Origin: an uncultured Clostridia bacterium
GTDB taxonomy: Bacteria > Bacillota > Clostridia > Christensenellales > CAG-138
Direction: 5' to 3'
DNA length: 64,000 nucleotides
NCBI GenBank assembly: GCA_934633985.1
Contig: CAKTYU010000003.1
Span: 108,773-172,772, forward strand
Shown here: positions 8,061-17,800 of the stretch, piece after piece
Numbering within the stretch: the first letter of the stretch is position 1
Layout: each line of letters opens with the position of its first letter
Made by a program: the position numbers and the translations under genes
The notes under the pieces: model-generated
Told to the model about the DNA's origin: nothing
Seen by the model: only the letters and a program-made list of their open reading frames with translations
The model's database searches: none

Positions 8061-9278
8061 ATGAACACAAAGAAGCTTGTAGCAATGGGTCTTGCGCTGG
8101 CCCTGGCGCTGTCCCTGTGCGCCTGCGCCGGGGTAGAGACCACCGGCGATAACGAGGAGGGCGCTGCCGCCTCTACCGTCATAGCCGACTCCAACAATGA
8201 CGGCCAGATCGAGGTCGGCACCGTTGAGGACGTTGAAGTAAACAAGGCGGAGCAGCACCTTGACGCTGCCGAGGCCTCCGCCACCGGCAACTGGGAGGCG
8301 CTGTTCGTCCCCATCGAGATAGAGGGACGCGCCATCCAGATGACCGACTTCGACCTGACCCCCACTCCCGAGGAGCTGGAGGCCATGAAGAAGGAGCCCG
8401 CCTACGGCCGCCCCATACATTACTTCATGTCCGACGGCTGCACCTCCGGCCCCACCATGGCGGATCACCTTGGCTACTATAAGGAAGCCGGCCTGACCGC
8501 TGAAGGCGTTAAGGGCAGCAGCGACGTTGAGGCCCTCGGCACCGATCAGGCGGACGTAGCCACCGGCATGATGGCAAAGATGCTCGTCCCCGTCACCAAC
8601 GGCGTGGATATCACCTTCGTAGGCGGCGCCCACATAGGCTGCAAATCCATGTATGTGCTTGCGGACAGCCCCTACAACACCACCGCCGACCTCAAGGGCC
8701 AGAAGATCTCCGCCCCTAACGGCATCGGCAAATCCGACTACAACATAACCGCGCTCCTTCTCGACGCCGACGGCATCGACTACTCCAAGGACGTGGAGAT
8801 GGTCCAGGTCACCGCCGACGCCTGCGTCACCGCTATGGAAAACGGCGAAATCGCCGCGGCCCTGCTCAGCGATACCTTCGCTTACTCCATGGTCAAGGAC
8901 GGCAAGCTCAAGTGCATCCGCTCCCAGCTTGACAGCGACTTCGCAAACCGCACCTGCTGCGTAATGGCCATGAACGGCACCTTCGTAAAGGAGAACCCCA
9001 CCATCGCCAAGAAGGTGGCCCAGGCCGTGCATAAGGCTCATAGCTGGATGCGCGACAACCCCGAGGAGGCCACCAAGGTGCTCATGGAGATGGGCTGGAA
9101 CGGCGGCAACTACGAGATGAACGTAATGATAAACAACTCGCTGCAGTTCGGCCTTTCCGACGAGTTTAACGGCGAGACCCTCAAGGACTTCATCGAGCGC
9201 TACATCCGCCTCGGCCTCATCACCTCCATGGACAACGCCGACGAGGTGCTTAAGCTGGTATGGCATCCTGTAATGTAA
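8061..9278 (+). CDS. ABC transporter substrate-binding lipoprotein (NMT1/SsuA-like)
   Basis: A 405-residue lipoprotein, the solute receptor of the importer on the outer face of the membrane. The signal peptide ends in a lipobox (LCAC, Cys near residue 22). After an acidic linker of ~80 residues comes a periplasmic-binding fold with SDGCTSGPTMADHLGYYKEA, the ligand-domain start typical of the NMT1/THI5-like group. RBS is GAGGAGAAA. Its codon use is less ATA-rich than that of neighbouring genes, which fits a highly expressed binding protein. The strong terminator that follows closes the operon. Confidence 0.85.
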   Translation: MNTKKLVAMGLALALALSLCACAGVETTGDNEEGAAASTVIADSNNDGQIEVGTVEDVEVNKAEQHLDAAEASATGNWEALFVPIEIEGRAIQMTDFDLTPTPEELEAMKKEPAYGRPIHYFMSDGCTSGPTMADHLGYYKEAGLTAEGVKGSSDVEALGTDQADVATGMMAKMLVPVTNGVDITFVGGAHIGCKSMYVLADSPYNTTADLKGQKISAPNGIGKSDYNITALLLDADGIDYSKDVEMVQVTADACVTAMENGEIAAALLSDTFAYSMVKDGKLKCIRSQLDSDFANRTCCVMAMNGTFVKENPTIAKKVAQAVHKAHSWMRDNPEEATKVLMEMGWNGGNYEMNVMINNSLQFGLSDEFNGETLKDFIERYIRLGLITSMDNADEVLKLVWHPVM

Positions 9279-9280
9279 GC

Positions 9281-9336
9281 TGACGCTAAAGCGTCACGGC
9301 CCAAGGCCGCAGGGCTTTTGCCCCGCGGCCTTTTTT
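9281..9336 (+). terminator. Terminator closing the ABC transporter operon
   Basis: A small TGACGC / GCGTCA hairpin at 9281-9296, then a long stem (GGCCGC with AGGG / CCCC, GCGGCC) at 9305-9330 followed by TTTTTT. Confidence 0.85.
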
Positions 9337-9359
9337 ATTTTATTCTTTGCAGAAGGCTA

Positions 9360-9414
9360 TTGACAGGGGCGGCGGAAAAAAGTATAATACTACCAACCCA
9401 CCTGATTGGTGGTA
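9360..9414 (+). promoter_or_regulatory. Consensus promoter and candidate operator of cysK
   Basis: TTGACA at 9360-9365, exactly 17 bases, TATAAT at 9383-9388. Directly downstream, over the start-point region, lie nested inverted repeats ACCAA/TTGGT (9392-9396, 9406-9410) and CCACC/GGTGG (9398-9402, 9408-9412). A repressor bound there would block initiation; the Rrf2 protein encoded 2 kb away is the obvious candidate. Confidence 0.7.
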
Positions 9415-9451
9415 TTTAATGCGGATTTTTTTAAAGGAGATGCTATATACC

Positions 9452-10384
9452 ATGTCAAGGATCTTTACCTCGGCCGATCAGCTCATCGGCCATACCCCGC
9501 TGATGGAGCTTACCCACATCGAAAGGAGCAACGGCCTGAAGGCGAGGCTGCTTGCAAAATTAGAGTACCTTAACCCTGCGGGCAGCGTAAAGGACAGGAT
9601 AGCCAAGGCCATGATAGACGACGCCGAGGCAAAGGGCCTCTTAAAGCCCGGCTCCGTCATAATCGAGCCCACCTCCGGCAATACCGGCATAGGCCTGGCC
9701 TCCGTTGCCGCCGCCCGGGGCTATCGGATAATCATAGTAATGCCTGAGACCATGAGCGTGGAGCGCAGGCAGATAATGAAGGCCTACGGCGCGGAGCTGG
9801 TGCTTACCGAGGGGGCCAAGGGCATGAAGGGGGCCATCGCCAGGGCGGAGGAGCTTTCAAAGGAGATACCCAATAGCTTCGTGCCCGGGCAGTTCGTAAA
9901 CCCCGCCAACCCCAGGGCGCACTTTGCCGCCACCGGCCCGGAGATATTCGAGGATACCGACGGCAAGGTGGATATATTCGTGGCGGGCGTGGGCACGGGC
10001 GGCACCATCACAGGCGTTGGGCAGTACCTAAAGTCCAAGAACCCCGCAGTCAAGATAGTGGCGGTGGAGCCCAAGAGCAGCGCGGTGCTTTCCACAGGCG
10101 TGGCGGGCCCCCACAAGATACAGGGCATAGGCGCGGGCTTCGTGCCGGAGGTGCTGGATACCCATGTATACGACGAGGTGATACCCGTTTCCAACGAGGA
10201 CGCCTTCGCCACGGGCCGCGAGATGGGCAGGAGCGAGGGCGTGCTGGTGGGCATATCCTCCGGCGCGGCGCTCTGGGCGGGCATAGAGCTTGCAGGGCGG
10301 CCTGAGAACGCCGGCAAGACCATAGTGGTGCTGCTGCCGGATACCGGCGACAGGTACCTCTCCACCCCCCTGTTTGCAGACTGA
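9452..10384 (+). CDS. cysK: Cysteine synthase (O-acetylserine sulfhydrylase)
   Basis: Makes L-cysteine from O-acetylserine and sulfide, using pyridoxal phosphate, in the cytosol. From ATG 9452 the protein has 310 residues, the normal CysK length. Lys47 in NPAGSVKDR is the PLP lysine, TSGNTGIGL near residue 74 is the substrate loop, and GTGGTITGVG binds the cofactor phosphate. The start is set by AAAGGAGA at 9433-9440; upstream in-frame ATGs overlap the promoter or the ribosome site. It has its own near-perfect promoter. A desulfidase, a sulfur importer and an Rrf2 regulator surround it. Confidence 0.95.
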   Translation: MSRIFTSADQLIGHTPLMELTHIERSNGLKARLLAKLEYLNPAGSVKDRIAKAMIDDAEAKGLLKPGSVIIEPTSGNTGIGLASVAAARGYRIIIVMPETMSVERRQIMKAYGAELVLTEGAKGMKGAIARAEELSKEIPNSFVPGQFVNPANPRAHFAATGPEIFEDTDGKVDIFVAGVGTGGTITGVGQYLKSKNPAVKIVAVEPKSSAVLSTGVAGPHKIQGIGAGFVPEVLDTHVYDEVIPVSNEDAFATGREMGRSEGVLVGISSGAALWAGIELAGRPENAGKTIVVLLPDTGDRYLSTPLFAD

Positions 10385-10468
10385 TATTTGCAGGCGGATA
10401 ATTTTACTGTATAATAAAGTGTCACGGAAATACCGCGGCACTTTTGCCGTATATAAGAGGAGAATTTA

Positions 10469-11362
10469 ATGGAAAATACCGAAAGCACCCTTCAAGGGCC
10501 CGCCGCTTTGGATAGCGAGGGGCAGGAGGCGTTTTGCCGTCAGGTCGAGGAGAGCATACGCAAGCGCTTCCACGGCAGGATATGGTGCTGCTTTACCCGC
10601 GCCATACGGGAGTACGAGCTGGTAAAGGAGGGGGACAGGATAGCTGTGTGCATATCCGGCGGCAAGGACTCCATGCTCATGGCAAAGCTCTTTCAGGAAT
10701 TAAAGCTCCACAACAAGTTCCCCTTCGAGGTGGAGTTTCTGGTGATGGACCCGGGATACAGCCCGGATAACCGCCGTGCAATCGAGGAAAACGCAAAAAA
10801 GCTGAGCATACCCATACGCATATTCGAATCCGACATATTCGCGTCGGTATACCACATAGAAAAGTCCCCCTGCTACCTCTGCGCGAGGATGCGCCGGGGA
10901 TATCTATACCGCTACGCGAGGGAGCTGGGCTGCAACAAGATCGCCCTGGGCCACCACTACGACGACGTCATAGAGACCATACTAATGGGTATGCTATGGG
11001 GGGCCCAGATACAGACCATGATGCCCAAGCTGCACAGCGCCAACTTCGAGGGCATGGAGCTCATACGCCCGCTCTATTACGTCCGGGAGGACGCCATAAA
11101 GGCATGGCGGGACTGCAACGGCCTGCGCTTTTTACAGTGCGCCTGCAAATTCACCGAGGACTGCGCCGCCTCCGCGGGCAGCGAGGCCGCCTCCAAGCGC
11201 ATGGAGGTAAAGAGCCTCATACGGGAGATGAAAAGGACGAACCCCGGCGTGGAGGCGCACATATTCAAAAGCGTGGAAAACGTGAGCTTAGACGCGGTGA
11301 TAGCCTACAAGACCAAGGGCAAAAGGGTGCATTTTCTGGACAATTACGACGGCGAGGCATAA
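10469..11362 (+). CDS. PP-loop ATPase, TtcA-like tRNA thiolation protein
   Basis: A 297-residue member of the adenine-nucleotide alpha-hydrolase group related to TtcA, which makes 2-thiocytidine in tRNA. SGGKDS at 63-68 is the PP-loop that adenylates the base. CYLCARMRRG supplies a CxxC pair and CACKF a further cysteine, which fits a 4Fe-4S cluster. GHHYDDVIET is the second family motif. The gene follows cysK by 84 bases, has RBS AGAGGAGAA, and may receive sulfur from the cysteine pool. Family members are often mis-assigned, so tRNA C32 as the target is an inference. Confidence 0.75.
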   Translation: MENTESTLQGPAALDSEGQEAFCRQVEESIRKRFHGRIWCCFTRAIREYELVKEGDRIAVCISGGKDSMLMAKLFQELKLHNKFPFEVEFLVMDPGYSPDNRRAIEENAKKLSIPIRIFESDIFASVYHIEKSPCYLCARMRRGYLYRYARELGCNKIALGHHYDDVIETILMGMLWGAQIQTMMPKLHSANFEGMELIRPLYYVREDAIKAWRDCNGLRFLQCACKFTEDCAASAGSEAASKRMEVKSLIREMKRTNPGVEAHIFKSVENVSLDAVIAYKTKGKRVHFLDNYDGEA

Positions 11363-11391
11363 AAAACGCGCGGGACACCCATTGCCCGCGC
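11361..11391 (-). terminator. Terminator of the Rrf2 gene
   Basis: GCGCGGG / CCCGCGC stem (11368-11374, 11385-11391) followed on the minus strand by G and six T. It also lies just after the TtcA-like stop on the other strand. Confidence 0.65.
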
Positions 11392-11404
11392 ATTTGCATA
11401 CGGC

Positions 11405-11830
11405 TCATATCACATAGTTGTCCGCCCCCGGCGTTTTCATAAGGTCCGCGAGGGTTATGCCGGAAAAGTACCTTTTCGTCAGGTCGTAATAGCCCTGCCA
11501 TACCGGCAGCGTCCTACATTCCGCCGCCCTTTCGCAGGGGTCGGCCCCTCCCTGAAGGCAGGCCACCGGCGCAAGGTCCCCCTCCGCCGCGCTAAGTATC
11601 TCCCAGAGGGTGTACCCCTCCGGCTCCCGGGCAAGGCGGTATCCCCCGCCTATTCCGTGAGAGCTTTCAATAAAGCCCGCGGCCTTCAGCGGCGGCATTA
11701 TCCTCTCTATATACTTTAGCGATATATCCTGCCGGGCGGCCACGTCCCTTATGGGTATGTAGGCCCCCGTGCGGTGCTCCGCAAGATCCAGAAGTATGCG
11801 TATGGAATACCTTCCCCGGGTAGATATCAT
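11405..11830 (-). CDS. Rrf2-family transcription regulator (CymR/IscR-like)
   Basis: A 141-residue winged-helix DNA-binding protein. MISTRGRYSIRILLDLA is the characteristic N-terminus, followed by the recognition helix region (DISLKYIERIMPPLKAAGF) and the wing (GIGGGYRLAREPEGYT). Three cysteines follow (CLQGGADPC and C in ECRTLP), so an Fe-S cluster as in IscR is possible, though CymR-type proteins lack one. ATG 11830 has GAAGGAGAA upstream; the 26 codons before it cover the promoter. In Firmicutes CymR controls cysteine genes, which fits cysK 1 kb away. Autoregulation is suggested by the palindrome at its own promoter. Confidence 0.85.
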   Translation of the reverse strand: MISTRGRYSIRILLDLAEHRTGAYIPIRDVAARQDISLKYIERIMPPLKAAGFIESSHGIGGGYRLAREPEGYTLWEILSAAEGDLAPVACLQGGADPCERAAECRTLPVWQGYYDLTKRYFSGITLADLMKTPGADNYVI

Positions 11831-11848
11831 GCTTTGCTTCTCCTTCAT

Positions 11849-11865
11849 GTATAATACGATTATAC
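11849..11865. promoter_or_regulatory. 17-bp perfect palindrome at the rrf2 promoter
   Basis: GTATAAT-ACG-ATTATAC, 19 bases upstream of the rrf2 start, containing a -10-like sequence on both strands. It shares the 9-mer GTATAATAC with the cysK -10 region. Confidence 0.5.
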
Positions 11866-11983
11866 TACCTGCACGGGGCATTGGGCAACGGCTTTGTGCC
11901 GCCCGCACATAAGCCGCGTTTTCATCGGTGCGGCTATGTGGTAAAATAGCTTGTATATTTTTTTAAAGAAAGGACGGCGCTGT

Positions 11984-12598
11984 ATGGCTGCGAAGATATG
12001 CGGCATAATATCCGGCGGAGAACGGGACGCCCTGAGGGGCATAGAGGAATGTGCGCTCGTCATAGCCTGCGATAAGGGCTACCAATACGCTATGGAGGCG
12101 GGCGTGCGGCCGGATATGCTCATGGGCGACTTTGACTCGTACACGGGCCCGCTGCCAAACGACATACCCCGCCTCAGCCTGCCCGCGGAAAAGGACGACA
12201 CCGACACCATGGCGGCGGTGCGGCACGCCATAGGGCTGGGCTTTTTCGAGCTGCGGCTCTACTGCGCCTTAGGCGGCAGGCCGGATCACCTCCTCGGCAA
12301 CATACAGACGCTCGCCTTCTGCGCGGAGCACGGCGTGCGCGCCGCCATAATTGGCAACGCCTGCCGCATAGACGTGATAAAAAATTCCGCCCTCTCCCTC
12401 GAGGAGCAGGAGGGGTATTTTTCCGTAATATCCCTTAGCGACGCCAGCACCGTAACCATAGAGAACGCAAAGTACCGGCTCGTCGATGCAGCCCTTACCA
12501 ATTCCTTCCCCATAGGGGTGAGCAACCGCTGGGAAAGCGGCGCGGCGCGGGTGACCGTAAAAAGCGGGACTGTGGCGGTCATAAGGGTAAGGGAATAG
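11984..12598 (+). CDS. Thiamine pyrophosphokinase
   Basis: Transfers pyrophosphate from ATP to thiamine, giving thiamine diphosphate, in the cytosol. The 204-residue chain has the family motifs CDKGYQYAMEAG, GDFDS near residue 45 and EKDDTDTMAAV, which together bind Mg and the nucleotide, then GGRPDHLLGN. The C-terminal beta sandwich ends normally. Start ATG 11984 is preceded by GAAAGGA; a longer frame from 11951 has no site. The product is the cofactor of the PFOR encoded later in the window. No thiamine riboswitch is seen upstream. Confidence 0.9.
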   Translation: MAAKICGIISGGERDALRGIEECALVIACDKGYQYAMEAGVRPDMLMGDFDSYTGPLPNDIPRLSLPAEKDDTDTMAAVRHAIGLGFFELRLYCALGGRPDHLLGNIQTLAFCAEHGVRAAIIGNACRIDVIKNSALSLEEQEGYFSVISLSDASTVTIENAKYRLVDAALTNSFPIGVSNRWESGAARVTVKSGTVAVIRVRE

Positions 12599-12689
12599 CC
12601 TTGGTATATCTTCCCCGCCCTCCGGCCATACTATCCTCAAAAGCCCCTTATCGGGGCAAATACGGAAAGTATCAAGGAGGAAACTCAGT

Positions 12690-13145
12690 ATGATGAAAAA
12701 GACAGCGGCGATGATGCTCTCGCTTGCGCTCATGGCGGCGTTTGCGGGCTGCGCGCCCCAGGCCAAGCCCGCCCCCACCCCCAGCCCGGCGGTGATTACC
12801 CCCGTCCCCTCGCCCGCGGCAGCGCCGGAGGCAACGAGCAGCCCGGCAGCGGCCCCTAACACGCCGGGCGATGCCGGCGGCGCAATAGAGGGCTTTAAGG
12901 AGGGGGAGCTGGTGGACGCGGAAAAGCTGCCCGATAAGGTCAAGGCCGCGATAAAGGAAAAATACCCCGAGGCGACAATAAAGAGCGTCACCTTCGCCAC
13001 CTATGAGAACAAACAGCTTTACAAGGTGCTGCTGCAAAAGACGGAGACCGACGCCACCGAGGAGGTATACGCGGCCGCCGACGGCACAATAATACCCGCA
13101 AAGGCCGCCCCGGCAGACACCAAGGCCCCGGAAAAGAAAAAGTAA
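12690..13145 (+). CDS. PepSY-like lipoprotein
   Basis: A 151-residue secreted lipoprotein. The signal peptide ends in the lipobox AFAGC (Cys 21). Residues ~23-65 are a low-complexity Pro/Ala/Thr linker, probably a cell-wall spacer. The C-terminal ~75 residues (KLPDKVKAAIKEKYPEATI, then a strand with YKVLLQ and EEVYAAADG) resemble the PepSY-like domain of small secreted proteins, some of which inhibit peptidases. RBS CAAGGAGG is strong. It lies before a membrane zinc peptidase, so a regulatory link is imaginable, but no direct evidence is seen. Confidence 0.7.
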   Translation: MMKKTAAMMLSLALMAAFAGCAPQAKPAPTPSPAVITPVPSPAAAPEATSSPAAAPNTPGDAGGAIEGFKEGELVDAEKLPDKVKAAIKEKYPEATIKSVTFATYENKQLYKVLLQKTETDATEEVYAAADGTIIPAKAAPADTKAPEKKK

Positions 13146-13158
13146 CGCGATAAAGTAC

Positions 13159-13186
13159 AAGCGGCCCCGCGCCGCTTATTTTTTTG
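13159..13186 (+). terminator. Terminator after the PepSY-like lipoprotein
   Basis: AAGCGGC / GCCGCTT stem with a 5-base loop, followed by A and seven T. Confidence 0.85.
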
Positions 13187-13295
13187 CCAATTTGGGACGA
13201 ATTGCAAAAATACGTAAAAAAAACAGGGCCCGCGGGGAATTAAGCTATAAACTCTGGTATAATAAAAAACAAAAACGCAGCAGGAGGTTTGGGAT

Positions 13296-13991
13296 ATGTA
13301 CGGATATTACGGCTACGATACGTTTTTCCTCGCGGTGATAGTCGTGTTCATACTGGGAATATGGGCTCAGGTAAAGGTGAAAAACACATATAAGAGGTAT
13401 TCGCAGGAGCACGCCTCCTCCGGCGTTACCGCGGCGAGCATGGCGGAGCGCATGCTTGCGGAGCACGGGAGCCCGGTGCAGGTAACGATGATACCCGGCA
13501 GCCTTACCGACAACTACAACCCCCGGACGGGATACGTAAGCCTCTCCCAGAGCACCTACAACAGCGCCAGCGTCGCGGCCCTGGCGGTGGCGGCGCACGA
13601 GATAGGCCACGTAATGCAGCATCAGGAGGGGTACCTGCCCATAAAGATACGCAACGCCATACTTCCCGCCGCCTCCATAGGCTCCACCGCCGCCCCGTAT
13701 ATAGTTATATTGGGCGCGATAATGGGCTCATACAACCTGGCCATGATAGGCGTATACCTCTTCCTCGCCATGCTGCTCTTCCAGATAGTGACGCTTCCGG
13801 TGGAGCTTAACGCCTCAGGCCGCGGCCTTGAAATGCTGGAGTCCGGCGGCTATATATCCTACGACCAGCGGGGCGACGCAAGGGCGGTGCTCCGGGCCGC
13901 CGCCATGACCTACGTTATAGCCGCCATATCCACCCTCGTGTCCTTCATGAGGCTGCTTATGATAGCAAACAACAGCAGGCGGAGGAGCTGA
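13296..13991 (+). CDS. Membrane zinc metallopeptidase (YugP-like)
   Basis: A 231-residue integral membrane protein of the neutral zinc metallopeptidase family (PF04298 type). An N-terminal hydrophobic segment is followed by AAHEIGHVMQHQ near residue 100, the HExxH zinc site, and two further hydrophobic segments around 130-170. The late region SGRGLEMLESGGYIS carries the family's third zinc-ligand area. RBS GCAGGAGG. A TATAAT lies at 13258-13263 upstream. The substrate is unknown. It is followed by a strong terminator. Confidence 0.85.
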   Translation: MYGYYGYDTFFLAVIVVFILGIWAQVKVKNTYKRYSQEHASSGVTAASMAERMLAEHGSPVQVTMIPGSLTDNYNPRTGYVSLSQSTYNSASVAALAVAAHEIGHVMQHQEGYLPIKIRNAILPAASIGSTAAPYIVILGAIMGSYNLAMIGVYLFLAMLLFQIVTLPVELNASGRGLEMLESGGYISYDQRGDARAVLRAAAMTYVIAAISTLVSFMRLLMIANNSRRRS

Positions 13992-14001
13992 CAGAGCAAT
14001 T

Positions 14002-14035
14002 CGGGCAGGGAGCCGCGCTCCCTGCCCGTTTTTTT
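14002..14035. terminator. Strong terminator between convergent genes
   Basis: An 11-bp perfect stem (CGGGCAGGGAG / CTCCCTGCCCG), 5-base loop, seven T on the + strand. It lies between the zinc peptidase and a convergent minus-strand gene. Confidence 0.9.
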
Positions 14036-14801
14036 ATCCCCGCGTAATTTCTATATCGAACCTTATGGCCTTATCCGCCCCGAACATATAGCCGCTTTGG
14101 GCCTCGAGCCGCTCAAAGGGGGTCTCTGTGACGAGCAGCGTGTCCCCGTAAAGCCGCACCCGGTACTCCGCCGGCGCGCCGTACTCCGGTGCGCCCGTCC
14201 CCTCCATCATGTCCCTTTCCTCCGCTATGAGGGGCAGTGGGCATATCAGGCTCAGGTCGCCGCCGTAGCCCTTTGTCAGGTCTATGGAGAATTTTATGTA
14301 TATGCGGCAGCTTTGCCCCGGGCTAAGCTCGTTTAAAAGGGGCAGCGTGAGCGCCGCGCCGCCCTGCTCCAAAGTATAATAGGCTGTCTCCCCGTTCAGC
14401 GCCACGCTCTCTATCTCCATGCAGCCGGGGGCCACGGCGTTGGGGTAAAGGCCTATATCCAGGGCGTATACCGTATCCGCCCGCCTGCTCACATAGTCTA
14501 TAAGCACCCGGCCCTTTACGCTTTTGCCCTTGGTGTCCGCATTTATAGAGGCCACATACAGGCTGTCGGCGCGGACAGCCGGCGCTATTGCGGGTGTGGG
14601 CGCCGCTGTGGGCGCGGGCGTAAGGCTGGGTATTACAGGCGCGGCCGAGGGGACCGCCCCGCCCTTTTCCTTACGGGGTATGGCCCCTAACCCCTCCCAT
14701 ACGATATAGCACGCCGCGAGCATCGCCAGTATGCCCGCCGCGGTGAGTATGCCGCGCCTTAGGGCGCGCCTTTTTCTTTTTCGCCTTGCCTTGTTTTCCA
14801 T
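14034..14801 (-). CDS. Single-pass membrane protein of unknown function
   Basis: A 255-residue protein I do not recognise. The N-terminus is very basic (RRKRKRRALRR), followed by one membrane segment at ~17-37, then a Pro/Ala/Thr-rich linker (APTAAPTPAIAPA) to residue ~80. The remaining ~175 residues form a beta-rich extracytoplasmic domain with no catalytic motif that I can see. Two cysteines (PGCMEIE, GQSCRIY) could pair. It faces outward and is probably a wall-associated or protein-binding domain. It lies 59 bases from the end of addA and is transcribed away from it as the last gene of that minus-strand run. Confidence 0.6.
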   Translation of the reverse strand: MENKARRKRKRRALRRGILTAAGILAMLAACYIVWEGLGAIPRKEKGGAVPSAAPVIPSLTPAPTAAPTPAIAPAVRADSLYVASINADTKGKSVKGRVLIDYVSRRADTVYALDIGLYPNAVAPGCMEIESVALNGETAYYTLEQGGAALTLPLLNELSPGQSCRIYIKFSIDLTKGYGGDLSLICPLPLIAEERDMMEGTGAPEYGAPAEYRVRLYGDTLLVTETPFERLEAQSGYMFGADKAIRFDIEITRG

Positions 14802-14859
14802 GTGCCTGATTATACCACATATCGCCGCAAAAATGTTTGAACAATGGCGAATGGCGCCG

Positions 14860-17800
14860 CTATTGCACCAATACGCTCTCCCCGGCGGAGAGAAGGTGTA
14901 TCCAGCACTCCTTTACGGGTATGCCGGTAAGCTCCTCCAGCGCGCTTTTATAGAGCCTGAGCTGCCTTGCGTGGCTCATGGCCGTCTGCTTTTCCCTGCC
15001 CCTCGGCACGTAGTCCGTCTTGTAGTCTATGAGCACCCACTCGCCCCCCTCTATGAAGCAGCAGTCTATGACCCCCTGCAGCAGCAGCGTTTCCTCGGTT
15101 TCCGCGCCGAAAAGCGAGCTTGCCTTTACCCTGTGGTTGAAGGCCAGCTCCCGCTCCACCCTCGGCGAGGCGAGCATGCGGCTGCCCAGGCCCTTTGAAA
15201 AGAAGTCCACTATGCCGGCTATGTATACCCCCTCCGCCTCCTTTTTCGTGAGTATGCCCCTTTCCGTAAGCTGGCCTAAGCAGGCGCTAACGGAGGCGAA
15301 GGTGTGCTTCGCTATGGGAAGCTGCTCCATGAGCTTATGGGCTGCCGCCCCCCGGCTAACCGCCCGCTCCGCCATGCTGTCCCGCAGGAAGTCCGGGTAC
15401 TGCCCTATCTCCGGCAGGTTGCCTATGAGCTGCGATACGCTTATCTTGGAGGGCAGCGCCGTGTCCTCTCCGTAGGGGTAGCGCCATGCGAAAAGCTCCG
15501 CGTATCCGCCGGGGCCCTCCTCTATGGCGCGCCTCGTAAATTCGAGGTATTCCTCCTTGGGCAGCGCCGCCCCCAGCGCGGATATCTGCAGCGCCGGATG
15601 CACGGCGCACAGCATCGCCCTGTCCCCGCTTATGGGTGGCATTCCCAGATATTCCCTTAGCGGGTTGCCGGAGGGCGAGGAAAACAGCACCGGCAGTATC
15701 CAGTCCGCGAAGCGCTCCGCACCGGCGCAGGTGCCGGGCGTTACGGGTATGCGTCCGGCGGCAAGCTCCCTTTCCATATCCCTGAAGGAGCAAAGCATTA
15801 TGAGCTTTTCCGAGGCGCGGGTCATGGCCACGTACAGCAGGCGCATCCTCTCGGATATCTCCCGCCGCCATACCCGCTCCGATATGGCGGAATGGTACAG
15901 GTTCAGCTCCCGGCTGCTCCCCCTGGCGGCCTTCAAGCCTATGCCAAGGGAGGAATCCAGGGCCAATACGCTGGAACGGCTCTTTTTGTTGAATTCCGCC
16001 GATATGCCCCCCAGTATAACCGCCGGGAACTCCAGCCCCTTGCTCTTGTGTATGGATATGAGCCGCACCACGTTTGCGGAGGCTATCTGCGCCGCGCCCA
16101 ATGAGTCGCCGGAGCGGGCCCTCTCCATGAACCGCAGGAAGCCGCGTATGCCGTGGCCGGAGCTTGAGTAAATCCCGGCGTTCTTTATGAGCGCCTCCAA
16201 ATTGGCCCGCCGGGACTGGCCCCCGGGCAGTGCGGAAACGTAATCCTCAAAGCCGGTCTCCTCCAGCAGCATGGCTATAAGCTCGGTTATGTCGTAAAGC
16301 TCACCCTGGGCCCGCCACCCCTGCAGCCTCTTTAAAAAGCTACCCGCCTTGTGGCCGAGGGGGGTATCCATGGCCGAGCCCGCCTTCAGCGCCTCATAGA
16401 AAAGCCCTTCCTTACAGTCTGAGCGGAGGGTTATAAGCTCCTCCGCGGAAAAGCCGCCTATGGGGCTCCTCAGCACGCTTATGAGGGGTATATCCTGCAG
16501 GGGGTTGTCTATAACGGACAGCAGGTTCAGGAATACCTGCACCTCTATCGCGTCGAAATAGCCGCCCGTAAGCTCCGCGTATACCGGTATGCCCTCCCGG
16601 TGCAGCGTGCGCACCCATGCCTCCGCCACGTTCTTGGGCGAGGCGTGCAGTATCACTATGTCGCTGTATTTGTAGCTTCGGACATTGCCCTCCCTGTCGG
16701 TAAAGCTCTCGTTCAAAAGCTCCCGTATGCGGCCCGCGGCGAAAAGCGCCTCCGCCTCCGCCGCAAGGAGCTGCTCCTCCCCGTTTTCCTCCGCGTCCCC
16801 CCCGTCAAGGGGCGCGCTGCGGGGTATTATGTGAAGCTCCGTGCCGCCCTTTGAAGCGCCGCCGCGCCCGTGTACGAGGCGGGCGTTATTGTCGTAATCC
16901 ACGCCGCCGGTCTCCCTGGTCATTATCTGCGAGAATATGCCGTTTACGCCCTCTATGACCTCATTTGAGCTCCTGAAATTTGCGCTCAGGTGCAGCGCCG
17001 CGCCCTTCTTCGAGAATTCCTCTATGCGCTCTGTGAACATAGCGGGCTCCGCCATGCGGAAGCCGTATATGGACTGCTTCACGTCCCCAACTATGAATAG
17101 GTTATCCGGCCGTGCGAGGGCGTTGAAGAGGGCGTTTTGCAGCGGGCTGCAATCCTGATATTCGTCTATGGATACGAAGCTGAACCTGTCGCGGTACTCC
17201 TTCGCCACGGCGGGCAGCCGCAAAAGCCGCAGCGCGATATGCTCCATATCCCCATAATCTATTATTCCGGCCTGCTCCTTCTTTTCGGAATAAAGCTCTA
17301 TAAAGTCGCCGGTAAAGGAATAAAGCAGCTCCATGAGCGGCCTTATCCCGGCGATTAGCCTCGCCTGCCGGGCCATGGGCTTGCCCGCCGCCGCAATATG
17401 CTTCTTTACAGTCCTTTTCATGTCGTCCCGGGACTTTTTTATGTATTCGCTGTAGGACTTTTCCGCGCCCCTCATGCTGAAGGTGGCGAACTCGCAGGAA
17501 GAAAGCTGGTTGGCGTAGCCCTTCAGGCTCTTTTGCAGCAGCGCCCCGCCAAGCTGCGCCAGATCCTCGTCCAGTATGGCGGCGGTCCTGGGGTAGTCCT
17601 CCGCGATCTCGTCCCGGCGGGCGCGCAGTATGTCCATCCGCGCCCTTAGCTGCACCTGCAGCCCCTTCAGGTATTCCTCCGCCTCGGGGCAGCGCCCAAG
17701 CTCCTCCTCCGTTATGTCGTATTTGTCTATCGCACCCCTTAGCCACTCCATGGGCTCGGGCTGGGCCGTTATAAAGCCGTAAAGCCGCAAAAACTGGGCG

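Noticed and set aside
7194..9266. A 690-codon minus-strand frame across the ABC transporter genes
   Set aside because: Antisense to two clear genes, with no motif and no ribosome site of note.
11984..12598. A thiamine (TPP) riboswitch before thiamine pyrophosphokinase
   Set aside because: The short region upstream of the gene is largely taken up by the rrf2 promoter, and no THI-box motif was seen.
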